Under the pieces are notes generated by a model that was not told the origin of the DNA, made no database searches, and saw only the letters and a list, made by a program, of their open reading frames with translations. From Lachnospiraceae bacterium (GTDB lineage: Bacteria; Bacillota; Clostridia; Lachnospirales; Lachnospiraceae), in contig JAFTFD010000071.1 of the NCBI GenBank assembly GCA_017449745.1, positions 1 through 39,006 of the forward strand: a DNA stretch of 39,006 bases. Direction: 5' to 3'. Both the position numbers and the translations under genes were made by a program. Shown here in pieces: positions 15,999 to 24,285 of this stretch; positions within the stretch are counted from its first letter, which is position 1; every line of letters starts with the position of its first letter.

Positions 15999-18083
15999 CT
16001 AACGTACTACAAGCTTGACATCTGACCAGTTGACAAGCCGCTGTCTAGAAGTTTTATCGATCGCAAGCATTCCGATCTGATATGTGCCTTTCTCCATAGC
16101 CGTATCTTTGATCACTGCTCCGAATCCGGTCAGCTTATCGTTGATCTGATCCGTAAGATTCTCGGCGATGTCCAGGCGCAGCATATTTTCGATCTCGATC
16201 TCCCAGACGGGATCCGAAGCGCCATCCGGGCGCAGCAGAAGCCTGCGGTCATAGATAGCGTTATCGGCATTGATCACAAAGGAATACCCCTTGATGTAAT
16301 ACCCTTTGTTCAGAGTACTCTCGCCGGATTCTCCGGTCAGAGGTCCTGTCAGCCACCTGTCCAGGCTGTTGGCGAATTCAACGCCAAGGCGCAGTACGGG
16401 ATCCGTCCACTTCTCAGGCGGTGCGCTCCTTCTGACGGGAGTCACATAGTGCGGATTGCGCAGCTCCACATCCTCGGCTGCGATCTCAAACTGCGTGACA
16501 GCCGGATCCTGTACGAGATAATCATGATAGAAGGGATCTCTTCGGAAGAGATCGGGGTGAGCGGACAGGAGTGCCTCCTGCTCTCTGGAGAGGCGCTGCG
16601 CCTTCACTTCATCCTTCCTGTCGTCTCCGCGGCTGAGGGACTCGTGATGGAACAGGTACATATTGTTGCGGACGACATTGTAGTAGCCTTTTTCGTAGAT
16701 CTTAAGACACAGATCGATATCGTTGAACGCAACTGCGTATTTCTCCTCGTCAAATCCGCCGACTTCCTGGAACAGGTTCGTGCGGACCATCAGGCAGGCG
16801 CCTGTCACGGCGATCACATTGCGGACACCTTTGTTAAATCCAAAATAATGGACTTCTTTGTTGTCGCAGTACTGCAGCTTATGGATCGGGCCGGCATGCA
16901 CGTTCACAACGCCGGCGTGCTGGATGATCTCTGATCCCGGATACAGCAGCTTCATGCCGACGGCTCCGACATAAGGGAGCTTTGCCTTCTCGGAGAGATA
17001 GGCCAGCCACATCGGGCGGAAGATCTCGATATCATCATTCAGAAACAGGAGCAGTTCTCCGTTCGCCTGGGAGGCGCCGATGTTGCACATCCTGGAGAAA
17101 TTGAACGGCATCGGCTCATAGATGTATTCCGCTCTTCCCGTCTCGTTGTGCTTTTCCAGCAAAGCCTCTACCTTGCGCCTGTTTTCAGGGCTGCTGCCGT
17201 TATCCACAACGATCAGCTCGTAAGGTGATTTCGTATTGTTCTCGATGGAGCGGATACAGGTGCTGAGGACCTGCGGGTTATCCTTGCTGGGGATAATAAT
17301 ACTGACAAGTCTTCCGGAAGCGGACTCCTCCGAATACCTTCCTGTCAGCGAGCTGCGGATCAGATCCGAATCCCAGGGCTCCGGCTTTTTCGAGGCATGG
17401 AAAAGGATCTCGGAAATATGGCCGATGGGATATCTGCCTCTGTGGCGTTTTGTAAAGCCGCCGGCCGCCTGTGCCAGCTTCATGACGAGCTTGCCGTAGA
17501 TCCAGGATTTCTGGGCGACGTCAAGATCAGTCTTTGCGGCCTTCTCCTCTTCCTCCCTGTCTGTCTCGATTCTTGATCTGGGCTCTATATCCTGCGCGCT
17601 TCTCTGTCCCGGATTGATCATAGCCAGTTCAGAAGAGCGGAAGGCAAAAACACTGCCAAAATAGAAGGTAGAGAGGAAGGTATCCGGAGACCAGTCCGGC
17701 TTAAACCAGAAATCCCTCAGCTCACCGTCCTCATCGATCCTGTCCTCATCTCCGTAGACCAGGCCGATCCTCGGATTATCCGCGAAGAAATCTCTGATCA
17801 GCATTTCCGCGTAATCCGTCAGCACTCCGTCGTCATCGTGCGCAATAATAATGTCCGGCATCGTCTTTCCGGAAAGGATATAATTGCGCAGGTGCGAGTA
17901 GCGGACAGCTTCCACGGTGAATGCGTCCGCCGCAGTGTGGTCCTTGGATTCAATACGCCTGCTCAGTTCGTATTTGTGCTCTCTGTACCAGAGTGCATAG
18001 GTATTGCTCTTTGCCGCCAGTTCTTTCCTGTAGGCCTCATCTCTTTTTTCTGTGAGATGCTTTTTTATCGTCTCTTTGATCAT
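15999..18083 (-). CDS. Two-domain family 2 glycosyltransferase with degenerate first domain and C-terminal beta domain
   Basis: In this 694-aa protein, the first region (about 70-240) keeps the acceptor half of a GT2 fold (IIIAHDDDGVLTDY, LVYGDEDRIDEDG, FKPDWSPDTFLS) but lacks the usual nucleotide-binding start. The second region (about 258-520) is a full GT2 domain with VSIIIPSKDNPQVL, VVDNGSSPENR, LFLNDDIEIF, AVTGACLMVR and AFNDIDLCLK. The last 130 residues look all-beta (YYIKGYSFVINADNAIYD ... QIGMLAIDKTSRQRLVNW) and may bind carbohydrate; this domain is not recognised. The ATG at 18083 has GAGG upstream. It follows the methyltransferase-kinase gene and belongs to the same operon. Confidence 0.9.
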   Translation of the reverse strand: MIKETIKKHLTEKRDEAYRKELAAKSNTYALWYREHKYELSRRIESKDHTAADAFTVEAVRYSHLRNYILSGKTMPDIIIAHDDDGVLTDYAEMLIRDFFADNPRIGLVYGDEDRIDEDGELRDFWFKPDWSPDTFLSTFYFGSVFAFRSSELAMINPGQRSAQDIEPRSRIETDREEEEKAAKTDLDVAQKSWIYGKLVMKLAQAAGGFTKRHRGRYPIGHISEILFHASKKPEPWDSDLIRSSLTGRYSEESASGRLVSIIIPSKDNPQVLSTCIRSIENNTKSPYELIVVDNGSSPENRRKVEALLEKHNETGRAEYIYEPMPFNFSRMCNIGASQANGELLLFLNDDIEIFRPMWLAYLSEKAKLPYVGAVGMKLLYPGSEIIQHAGVVNVHAGPIHKLQYCDNKEVHYFGFNKGVRNVIAVTGACLMVRTNLFQEVGGFDEEKYAVAFNDIDLCLKIYEKGYYNVVRNNMYLFHHESLSRGDDRKDEVKAQRLSREQEALLSAHPDLFRRDPFYHDYLVQDPAVTQFEIAAEDVELRNPHYVTPVRRSAPPEKWTDPVLRLGVEFANSLDRWLTGPLTGESGESTLNKGYYIKGYSFVINADNAIYDRRLLLRPDGASDPVWEIEIENMLRLDIAENLTDQINDKLTGFGAVIKDTAMEKGTYQIGMLAIDKTSRQRLVNWSDVKLVVR

Positions 18084-18175
18084 TCATCTGACCTCAATTA
18101 GCAGCTGCACATGTGCTGCGCGCAGCTTTGTCCGCTGTGCGCCGTATCGTTTATGTCTGACCGGATGTCTGTCCC

Positions 18176-20398
18176 TTATAAACCGTCTGCCATTGTAGAA
18201 GGAATTCCCGCAAACTGCAGCGTAAAGGCGATGGAATCCGCCGGTGCGCCGTCATCGGTTCGGATACCGGCCTTTCTGCGGATCTTTTTCATGTCCCATT
18301 CAAACCAGGGATCGCTGCCGTCAAAGACCCAGCTCGCGCAGCCCGACTTTCTGCCGCAGCTCTTCACATACCGGACCATCATGTCCGTCAGATTCTTTCC
18401 TGCGCAGCGAACTTCCCGGATCCGGACGACGCCGGGGCAAAGCGAGGGATCGATCCTTAACTTGCGCACCGCCCGGGGTATGTCCAGACGGAAGGTGAGC
18501 ATTCCTTCTTCCTTGTACCAGTCATTAAGGAAGAAAGAGTCCTCTTCCTTATAACCGTCACCCATGTCGTAATAGATCTGCGGCGTCACCAGCGCGCGGT
18601 GGTTTCTCTCTTCTTCCTGCGCCCTGCGCTCCTCTTCTTCCGCCCTTGCCAGCTGTTCCCGGTAAGCGATCTCTTTCTCCTCGTCCGTCTGCAGAAGCGC
18701 CGGCTTGATGACCTCCGGTCCCATCTGTGCCCGGAGTCCTCCGAGCGAGAGGATCCCTCCCGTCACCTTTTTCTGGAACTGCGCCTCTTTTTCGGCGAGC
18801 TGCACCGCCTCATCCTTCGTGACGCCGATCAGGGAGAGCAGCTCCTCCTCCGGGATCAGCTCATACACTTTCCTGCGCCTTGACTGATCTTCCAGGAAAT
18901 AGCACAGTATGGAGCGGCACAGCAGTTCCCTGACCGGTACTGCCCCATCCACTGCCCATTCATAGTCGATGGCCGTCCACATATCCTTGCTGACGATGAT
19001 ATTGGCGAAGGTCATATCGTCGTCCGATGCCTTTGCGCCCTCTTCGCCCGCGCCGACACGCCTTGTGTACTCCCCGAGAAGCTCTGTGAAGCCTTCCCTG
19101 TCTCCGGCATCCAGCTTTTCGTCCAGAAGGCTCTCGAGCGTGCGCCCTTTGATATATTCGAATTCGACGCCTTTATGATCCGGCAGTACGCTGCAGGCTG
19201 CCACCTGAAGGTTCGGCTCCATATCGGCAAGAGAAAAGGCGTTTCCCAGTTCCCCGCTTCCATCGGCCTGCGTCAGATAGCGCTCGGATAACAGGCTGCA
19301 GGACTCCGCCATTTTCAATACATGCTGCAGCGCCTCTTCGGCGGCGGCATATTTGCGGACTTTCTTCTCTCCGTCCTCTTCTACGATCACCGTACTGATC
19401 CGGTACTGGGCGGCGCGATCCGTGCAGTACTTGCAGTAGATCACGGGAAGAGAGGGTCCGATCACGATCTCATAAGAATTGGAAAACAGCGGATAAAGGC
19501 CATCCTCCAGCAGTCCCTTATAAGCCTTGCGCTCATCGAACAGAAGAAGCCTGTCTCTGTCAAAATTCCGGATATTTTCGCTCAGCTGCGTATACTCCGG
19601 AAGCTTTTTGTCGGAATACAGCGTATCCATGAACTTGTAATCCGGGTATGGGTAATAGAAAGAATACTGCTCCTGTCCAAGTCCGCACTCTCCGAAGATC
19701 TTTTCCAGCGCCGGTCTCGAAAAGGTCCTTGCTGTGGGCTTCTGTGTATCGTAACTCTCGATATTTTCAAAATATTTGCCCGAGTGATCTTCCGCGCAGC
19801 CGGCGAAATATTTAAGTCCCAGGCGGTTCTCGATCGCTATGACGACGCGCCCCTCCAGAGCTCCGTTTTCCGGAGATCTGCGGACATGCTGCAGGATCCT
19901 GGTCAGCTCTGTGTGGAATGGCGCTTCCGTCGAAATATAACTGCCGGCATACTCAAAAACGCCGATCAGGAAAATATAGTCATAATCTCTGTCCAGCGAC
20001 GGCTCAACCTCTTCGAAATTGCCGACGTAGATCGTGATATTATCCCTGCTGCGGTTCCGATAGGCATTGATCTCCGAGCGCTTTCGGGAAAGATCCACGC
20101 AATCCACATGACCGCATTTGGCGGCCAATGTCCCCGTGATCGCCCCCGGACCGGCGCCGATCTCAAGCACCTTCTCCGTTCCGGTAAAAGGGATCCAGTC
20201 AACGATATTGCCCCTTGCGGTGGACAGGTGATACAGGATCTCCCATTTTTTCCTGTCACGGATGATCCCGTCGTACTGATCCGGACGATAATTGCGCACG
20301 ATCGACAGGATCTCATCCTCTGTCGGACCGTCACAATACAGATCCTGCCCTGAATAGTGGGTCAGATCCAGCGTTACATTCCCGATCTTCTCTGTCAT
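18176..20398 (-). CDS. Methyltransferase-kinase-coiled-coil protein, WbdD-like polysaccharide chain-terminator candidate
   Basis: The 740-aa protein begins with a class I SAM methyltransferase (about residues 50-260) with motif I VLEIGAGPG (77-85) and VDCVDLS. The next region (about 310-500) looks like an aminoglycoside/choline-kinase fold. It has basic residues at KKVRK, a hinge FEYIKGRTLESLL, a catalytic-loop pattern D461-xxxx-N466 and a metal-binding IDYEW with D478. A charged coiled coil follows (about 569-600) and then a beta-rich C-terminal domain (605-740). Methyltransferase, kinase, coiled coil is the order of WbdD, which caps and measures E. coli O8/O9a polymannan. The gene lies directly after wzt, whose product has a sugar-binding domain. 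Function is inferred; the kinase assignment rests on motifs only. Confidence 0.8.
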   Translation of the reverse strand: MTEKIGNVTLDLTHYSGQDLYCDGPTEDEILSIVRNYRPDQYDGIIRDRKKWEILYHLSTARGNIVDWIPFTGTEKVLEIGAGPGAITGTLAAKCGHVDCVDLSRKRSEINAYRNRSRDNITIYVGNFEEVEPSLDRDYDYIFLIGVFEYAGSYISTEAPFHTELTRILQHVRRSPENGALEGRVVIAIENRLGLKYFAGCAEDHSGKYFENIESYDTQKPTARTFSRPALEKIFGECGLGQEQYSFYYPYPDYKFMDTLYSDKKLPEYTQLSENIRNFDRDRLLLFDERKAYKGLLEDGLYPLFSNSYEIVIGPSLPVIYCKYCTDRAAQYRISTVIVEEDGEKKVRKYAAAEEALQHVLKMAESCSLLSERYLTQADGSGELGNAFSLADMEPNLQVAACSVLPDHKGVEFEYIKGRTLESLLDEKLDAGDREGFTELLGEYTRRVGAGEEGAKASDDDMTFANIIVSKDMWTAIDYEWAVDGAVPVRELLCRSILCYFLEDQSRRRKVYELIPEEELLSLIGVTKDEAVQLAEKEAQFQKKVTGGILSLGGLRAQMGPEVIKPALLQTDEEKEIAYREQLARAEEEERRAQEEERNHRALVTPQIYYDMGDGYKEEDSFFLNDWYKEEGMLTFRLDIPRAVRKLRIDPSLCPGVVRIREVRCAGKNLTDMMVRYVKSCGRKSGCASWVFDGSDPWFEWDMKKIRRKAGIRTDDGAPADSIAFTLQFAGIPSTMADGL

Positions 20399-20457
20399 CC
20401 TAATCCCTCTGTCTTTCTCGTGCGCTCAAGTACACTGTGCGCCCTGCCGCTTTTCTA

Positions 20458-21687
20458 TCACTCGACCGTGATCCTGGAGTTCATGTCATAATAACCGACC
20501 GAATTCTTATCCGAGACGACGGTCAGGCCCATCACGTCATAAAGGCGATGGTAAACAACAAAATCTTCCCTCTCATATCCGGTGACGCCGAGAGAGACAA
20601 GATACTCTCCTCCCTGCAGATCCACCTTCTGCGTAAACGTCACGGTCTTGGTCTCGCCTTTTTTTACACTGTCAAGGAAGGCCTTCTCAAACATGGTGTT
20701 GGTTCCGGAGATCTCGACACCGTATTTATTCTTTACCGTAAAGGCAAAGATCGGGGCCTGTACATCTTCCAGAAATTCAACGCTCATCCGGATCTTGCAC
20801 TCCGCTCCTTTCATGATCGCGGAGTTGACAAGTCCCTTATCGTCGATGATCTCGCTGGAGACGATCTTTGCCTTGCCGTTTCCGTACTCCAGCGCCTTCT
20901 CGTTTTCCTTGCGCTGAACGGTATCCGATCCTGCTTTTTCCGCATCGTACTGTCCTACCAGGACCTGCTTGTAGATATCGATCATCTCCTTGGCAGAGCC
21001 CTCTCCTAGCTTGACCCCCTGGTTCAGGCACACGACTCTGTCGCAGTATTTGCTGATACTGGAAAGGTCGTGGGATACGAACAATACTGTCTTGCCGGCC
21101 TTCTTAAACTCCTCAAATTTGCGGTAGCACTTGGCCTGGAAGAAAACGTCGCCAACGGACAGCGCTTCATCTACGATCAGGATCTCAGGATCTATGTTGA
21201 TCGCCAGGGCAAAGGCCAGCCGCATAAACATACCGCTGGAATAGGTCTTCACCGGTTGATGTACGTATTCTCCTATATCGGCAAATTCCAGGATCTTGGG
21301 CAGCCTCTCTTCGATCTCTTTGTCTGTGAATCCGATCATCGTGCCGTTGAGATAGATGTTATCGATCCCGTCATACTCCATATTAAATCCGGCGCCAAGC
21401 TCCAGCAGCGCCGAGATCCTGCCGTTGACGATCACTTCTCCGGAGGTCGGTGTCAGCACTCCTGTTATGATCTTGAGAATCGTGGATTTTCCGGAACCGT
21501 TTGTGCCTATGATCCCGACAGTCTCTCCTCTGTGGACGGTCAGACTGACATCGTTGAGCGCTTTGTACTCTGTATAATGAGGCTTCCGGGAGAGACTGAG
21601 CGCGTCGATCACCCGGTCCCGGTTCCTGGCATACAGTTTGTAGGATTTATTCAGATGGTTGACCTGAATGGCTATTTCTTTATCCAT
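20458..21687 (-). CDS. wzt: Wzt-type polysaccharide ABC transporter ATPase with C-terminal sugar-binding domain
   Basis: In this 409-aa protein, residues 1-245 form an ABC ATPase of the polysaccharide export type: Walker A GTNGSGKST, signature TYSSGMFMRLAFAL, Walker B EILIVDEAL and the switch His in FVSHD. Residues about 260-409 form an additional domain ending in VGYYDMNSRITVE. This matches the Wzt C-terminal domain, a beta-sandwich that in E. coli O9a binds the capped non-reducing end of the exported polymer. The ATG at 21687 has no strong ribosome binding site and lies 26 bases after wzm, so coupling is likely. With Wzm it would flip the lipid-linked polymer across the membrane. Confidence 0.94.
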   Translation of the reverse strand: MDKEIAIQVNHLNKSYKLYARNRDRVIDALSLSRKPHYTEYKALNDVSLTVHRGETVGIIGTNGSGKSTILKIITGVLTPTSGEVIVNGRISALLELGAGFNMEYDGIDNIYLNGTMIGFTDKEIEERLPKILEFADIGEYVHQPVKTYSSGMFMRLAFALAINIDPEILIVDEALSVGDVFFQAKCYRKFEEFKKAGKTVLFVSHDLSSISKYCDRVVCLNQGVKLGEGSAKEMIDIYKQVLVGQYDAEKAGSDTVQRKENEKALEYGNGKAKIVSSEIIDDKGLVNSAIMKGAECKIRMSVEFLEDVQAPIFAFTVKNKYGVEISGTNTMFEKAFLDSVKKGETKTVTFTQKVDLQGGEYLVSLGVTGYEREDFVVYHRLYDVMGLTVVSDKNSVGYYDMNSRITVE

Positions 21688-21713
21688 ATGATATATATCT
21701 GCATTTGCAGCTG

Positions 21714-22703
21714 TTACATGACATCTGCAAACTGAGGTTTGAGTTTCTTAAAGATCAGGGCCGATACGACAAAGATCAGTCCGGTTGCGATCCAAAAATA
21801 TGTCGAGGAATAGAAATGCTGCCAGAACCACTGCTCTCCGTAAATGGAGCTGCGGTATCCTTCCACGATGTAGGCTACGGGATTCAGCTTGATAAAGAAC
21901 CGGATCCTGTCCCATTTCGGATCATATATGTTCCAGAGGATCGGCGTTGCCCACATGCCTACCTGCATGATGATCGCTATGATCTGCTGCAGGTCGCGGA
22001 AAAAGACCACAATCGCACTGGTCGCATAACATAGTCCCAGGATCAGGATATACTCGCAGACCGTATAATACAGTACCTGGATCCAGTAGATAGAAGGCCG
22101 GTACCCATAAAACATGGAGATCAGCAGCAGCACGCCTGTAAATCCGAGATGCGTAAAGACCGCCGCATTGACTTTGATCATCGGCAGCATACTGACCTTG
22201 AATACGACCTTTTTGACCAGATAGTTATATTCCAGCAGAGAAGTCGTACCGCTTGAAAGCGCATCCGTAAAGAAGAACCATGGCACCAGACCCGCTGTCA
22301 GAAACAGGACATAAGGCACTTCGATCCCCTCTGTGACAGCCTGTCTTCCGGAGCCGAAAATTCTGTCAAAAACAACATAATACATCGCAACCGTCACGAT
22401 CGGCGGGACCAACGCCCAGATAACTCCCAGATAGGAACCGGCATAACGCTTGCGAAAATCATTTTTGGAAAGTCTCCAGATCAGCCTCCTGTTCTGATAC
22501 AGCTCGGAAGGGAGGAGCTTGACCTTGTCATACAGTCCTGTGACCAGCACACTGATAAACCCGACCAGAAGGCAGCCGCAGATCTTCTTAAGTCTTGCAG
22601 TATCCGGATCCTCCAGCGGGTTATCGTGCAGCAGCAGAACCGTGATCAGGGCAGCTGCCACACACCATACCAGTGTTAAAGTAATCGTTTTCTTTTTATC
22701 CAT
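21714..22703 (-). CDS. wzm: Wzm-type polysaccharide ABC transporter permease
   Basis: The 329-aa membrane protein has an ABC-2 permease core with the family segment LIWRLSKNDFRKRYAGSYLG followed by about six hydrophobic helices and a typical C-terminal KLNPVAYIVEGYR. It forms the channel through which Wzt drives lipid-linked polysaccharide to the outer face of the membrane. Two extra hydrophobic helices (about residues 7-25 and 42-60) precede the usual start, making the protein about 60-70 residues longer than common Wzm/RgpC proteins. The ATG at 22703 lies inside the end of rfbC (8-base overlap), so translation is probably coupled; the ribosome binding site is weak. Confidence 0.93.
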   Translation of the reverse strand: MDKKKTITLTLVWCVAAALITVLLLHDNPLEDPDTARLKKICGCLLVGFISVLVTGLYDKVKLLPSELYQNRRLIWRLSKNDFRKRYAGSYLGVIWALVPPIVTVAMYYVVFDRIFGSGRQAVTEGIEVPYVLFLTAGLVPWFFFTDALSSGTTSLLEYNYLVKKVVFKVSMLPMIKVNAAVFTHLGFTGVLLLISMFYGYRPSIYWIQVLYYTVCEYILILGLCYATSAIVVFFRDLQQIIAIIMQVGMWATPILWNIYDPKWDRIRFFIKLNPVAYIVEGYRSSIYGEQWFWQHFYSSTYFWIATGLIFVVSALIFKKLKPQFADVM

Positions 22704-23268
22704 TGCAGCGTTCTTTTCTGTAGGCCGTGATGCCTTCCCATTTCTGGTCCTTATCGGACAGGGTGAGCTCTACACCTTCCTGAAGAGGCCACTCGATCCC
22801 GATCTCCGGATCATCCCATTTAAGACCAGCCTCATCGTTGGGATGCCAGAAATCCGTCACTTTGTAGCAGAACTCTGCCTCGTCGGAGAGAACAAGAAAT
22901 CCGTGTGCGAAATTCTCGGGAATAAAGAACTGCTTTTTATTCTCGGCGGTGAGCACGATCCCGAACCATTTTCCAAAAGTCTCGGAGCCCGGACGCAGAT
23001 CGACGGCAACGTCAAATACCTCGCCTTTTACGACTCTGACGAGTTTTGCCTGCGGATAATTGATCTGAAAATGAAGTCCCCTTAAAACTCCTCTTCTGGA
23101 AGATGACTGATTGTCCTGTACGAAGGTACAGTCGATCCCTGCCTCGGCGAAATCCCTGGCCTGATAGGTCTCCATAAAGTATCCTCTGTCATCGCCATGC
23201 ACTGCCGGCATTACGACTTTAAGACCGCGGATCCCGCCGCAATCGTGTTCTACTGTGATCTGTCCCAT
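22696..23268 (-). CDS. rfbC: dTDP-4-dehydrorhamnose 3,5-epimerase
   Basis: The 190-aa cupin enzyme is the third step of dTDP-L-rhamnose synthesis. It has DDRGYFMETYQARDF, FVQDNQSSS, VLRGLHFQ with the catalytic His, VVKGEVFDVAVDLRPGS, FFIPENFAHGF and CYKVTDFWHP with the catalytic Tyr. The length is normal. The ATG at 23268 has AAAGGA 7 bases upstream. It follows rfbA by 67 bases and overlaps wzm by 8 bases. The fourth enzyme, RfbD (dTDP-4-dehydrorhamnose reductase), is not in the window. Confidence 0.97.
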   Translation of the reverse strand: MGQITVEHDCGGIRGLKVVMPAVHGDDRGYFMETYQARDFAEAGIDCTFVQDNQSSSRRGVLRGLHFQINYPQAKLVRVVKGEVFDVAVDLRPGSETFGKWFGIVLTAENKKQFFIPENFAHGFLVLSDEAEFCYKVTDFWHPNDEAGLKWDDPEIGIEWPLQEGVELTLSDKDQKWEGITAYRKERCNG

Positions 23269-23335
23269 GTAATATCCTTTTCCTTATTAATTTGTTTCTT
23301 CAGTCAATGCAGCCCGATCCTGTTACCGCGCCGGA

Positions 23336-24214
23336 TCAGAGCCCCTCTGCGATATCGATCAGGTATTTTCCGTAATTTGTCTTGAGCAGCGGCTGTGCGA
23401 GCGCGATCAGCTGCTCTCTGTCTATAAAGCCTCTGCGGTAAGCGATCTCTTCAATGCAGGAGATATAGAGTCCCTGTCTTTTCTGGAAGGATGCGACAAA
23501 ATCCGCAGCGTCGAGCAGATCGTCATGAGTTCCTGTATCCAGCCAGGCGAAACCGCGTCCCAGTGTCTCTACATGGAGCTTGCCCATTTCCAGGTAAGCG
23601 TTGTTGATGCTGGTGATCTCGATCTCTCCTCTTGCGGAGGGTTTGACATTGGCTGCGATCTCTACTACATCGTTGTCATAGAAATACAGGCCCGGAACCG
23701 CATAGTTGCTCTTGGGGTTCTCCGGTTTCTCTTCGATCGAGATCGCCTTTCCGTTCTCATCGAATTCCACGACGCCGTAAGCTCTCGGATCTCTGACGTA
23801 ATAGCCAAAGATCGTAGCGCCGCCGCATTCATGGATCCTCTCGTAAGTTGCGCGCAGCACCCTTGAGAAGCTCTGTCCGTAGAAAATATTATCGCCGAGC
23901 ACGAGCGCCGCAGCGTCGTCGCCGATAAAGTCCGCTCCGATAATAAATGCGTCCGCAAGGCCTCTGGGCTGCTCCTGTACCCTGTATTCAAAGTGCAGGC
24001 CCAGCTGCTCTCCTGTCCCGAAGAGCTCTTCGAAGACCGGCAGGTCCCTGGGTGTCGAGATGATCAGGATATCCCGGATTCCCGCCAGCATCAGAGTGGA
24101 AAGAGGATAATAGATCATCGGCTTGTCGTAGACAGGCATGATCTGCTTGGAGATCGCCTTGGTCAGCGGATACAGTCTGGTGCCGGAACCTCCGGCCAGG
24201 ATAATACCTTTCAT
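23336..24214 (-). CDS. rfbA: Glucose-1-phosphate thymidylyltransferase
   Basis: The 292-aa enzyme makes dTDP-glucose from glucose-1-phosphate and dTTP, the first step of dTDP-rhamnose synthesis. The nucleotide-binding [61 protein letters not shown] and the [13 protein letters not shown] loop are all intact. The ATG at 24214 with AAGGAG 6 bases upstream gives the usual MKGIILAGG start; a longer in-frame start extends into the hairpin spacer and is rejected. A 16-bp inverted repeat lies between it and rfbB. Confidence 0.97.
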   Translation of the reverse strand: MKGIILAGGSGTRLYPLTKAISKQIMPVYDKPMIYYPLSTLMLAGIRDILIISTPRDLPVFEELFGTGEQLGLHFEYRVQEQPRGLADAFIIGADFIGDDAAALVLGDNIFYGQSFSRVLRATYERIHECGGATIFGYYVRDPRAYGVVEFDENGKAISIEEKPENPKSNYAVPGLYFYDNDVVEIAANVKPSARGEIEITSINNAYLEMGKLHVETLGRGFAWLDTGTHDDLLDAADFVASFQKRQGLYISCIEEIAYRRGFIDREQLIALAQPLLKTNYGKYLIDIAEGL

Positions 24215-24240
24215 ATTTCTCCTTTTCTTGTGAGACATGG

Positions 24241-24273
24241 GTGGGACACGGGGACATTGTCCCCATGTCCCAC
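24241..24273. repeat. Long GTGGGACAC...GTCCCAC hairpin between rfbB and rfbA
   Basis: Two 16-base arms (24241-24256 and 24258-24273) pair with a single mismatch around a minimal loop. There is no U-tract on either strand, so it is not a classical terminator. GGGACA/TGTCCC palindromes of this kind resemble REP-like elements scattered in clostridial genomes; that link is from memory. It may stabilise or reduce read-through from rfbB to rfbA. Confidence 0.75.
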
Positions 24274-24285
24274 TCTGCTTACGCC

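Noticed and set aside
18105-18127. Palindromes GCACATGTGC and GCTGCGCGCAGC in the gap after the methyltransferase-kinase gene
   Set aside because: They resemble the repeat-array hairpins only in short GC-rich pieces, form no long stable stem and have no U-tract. They were not counted as a repeat copy or terminator.
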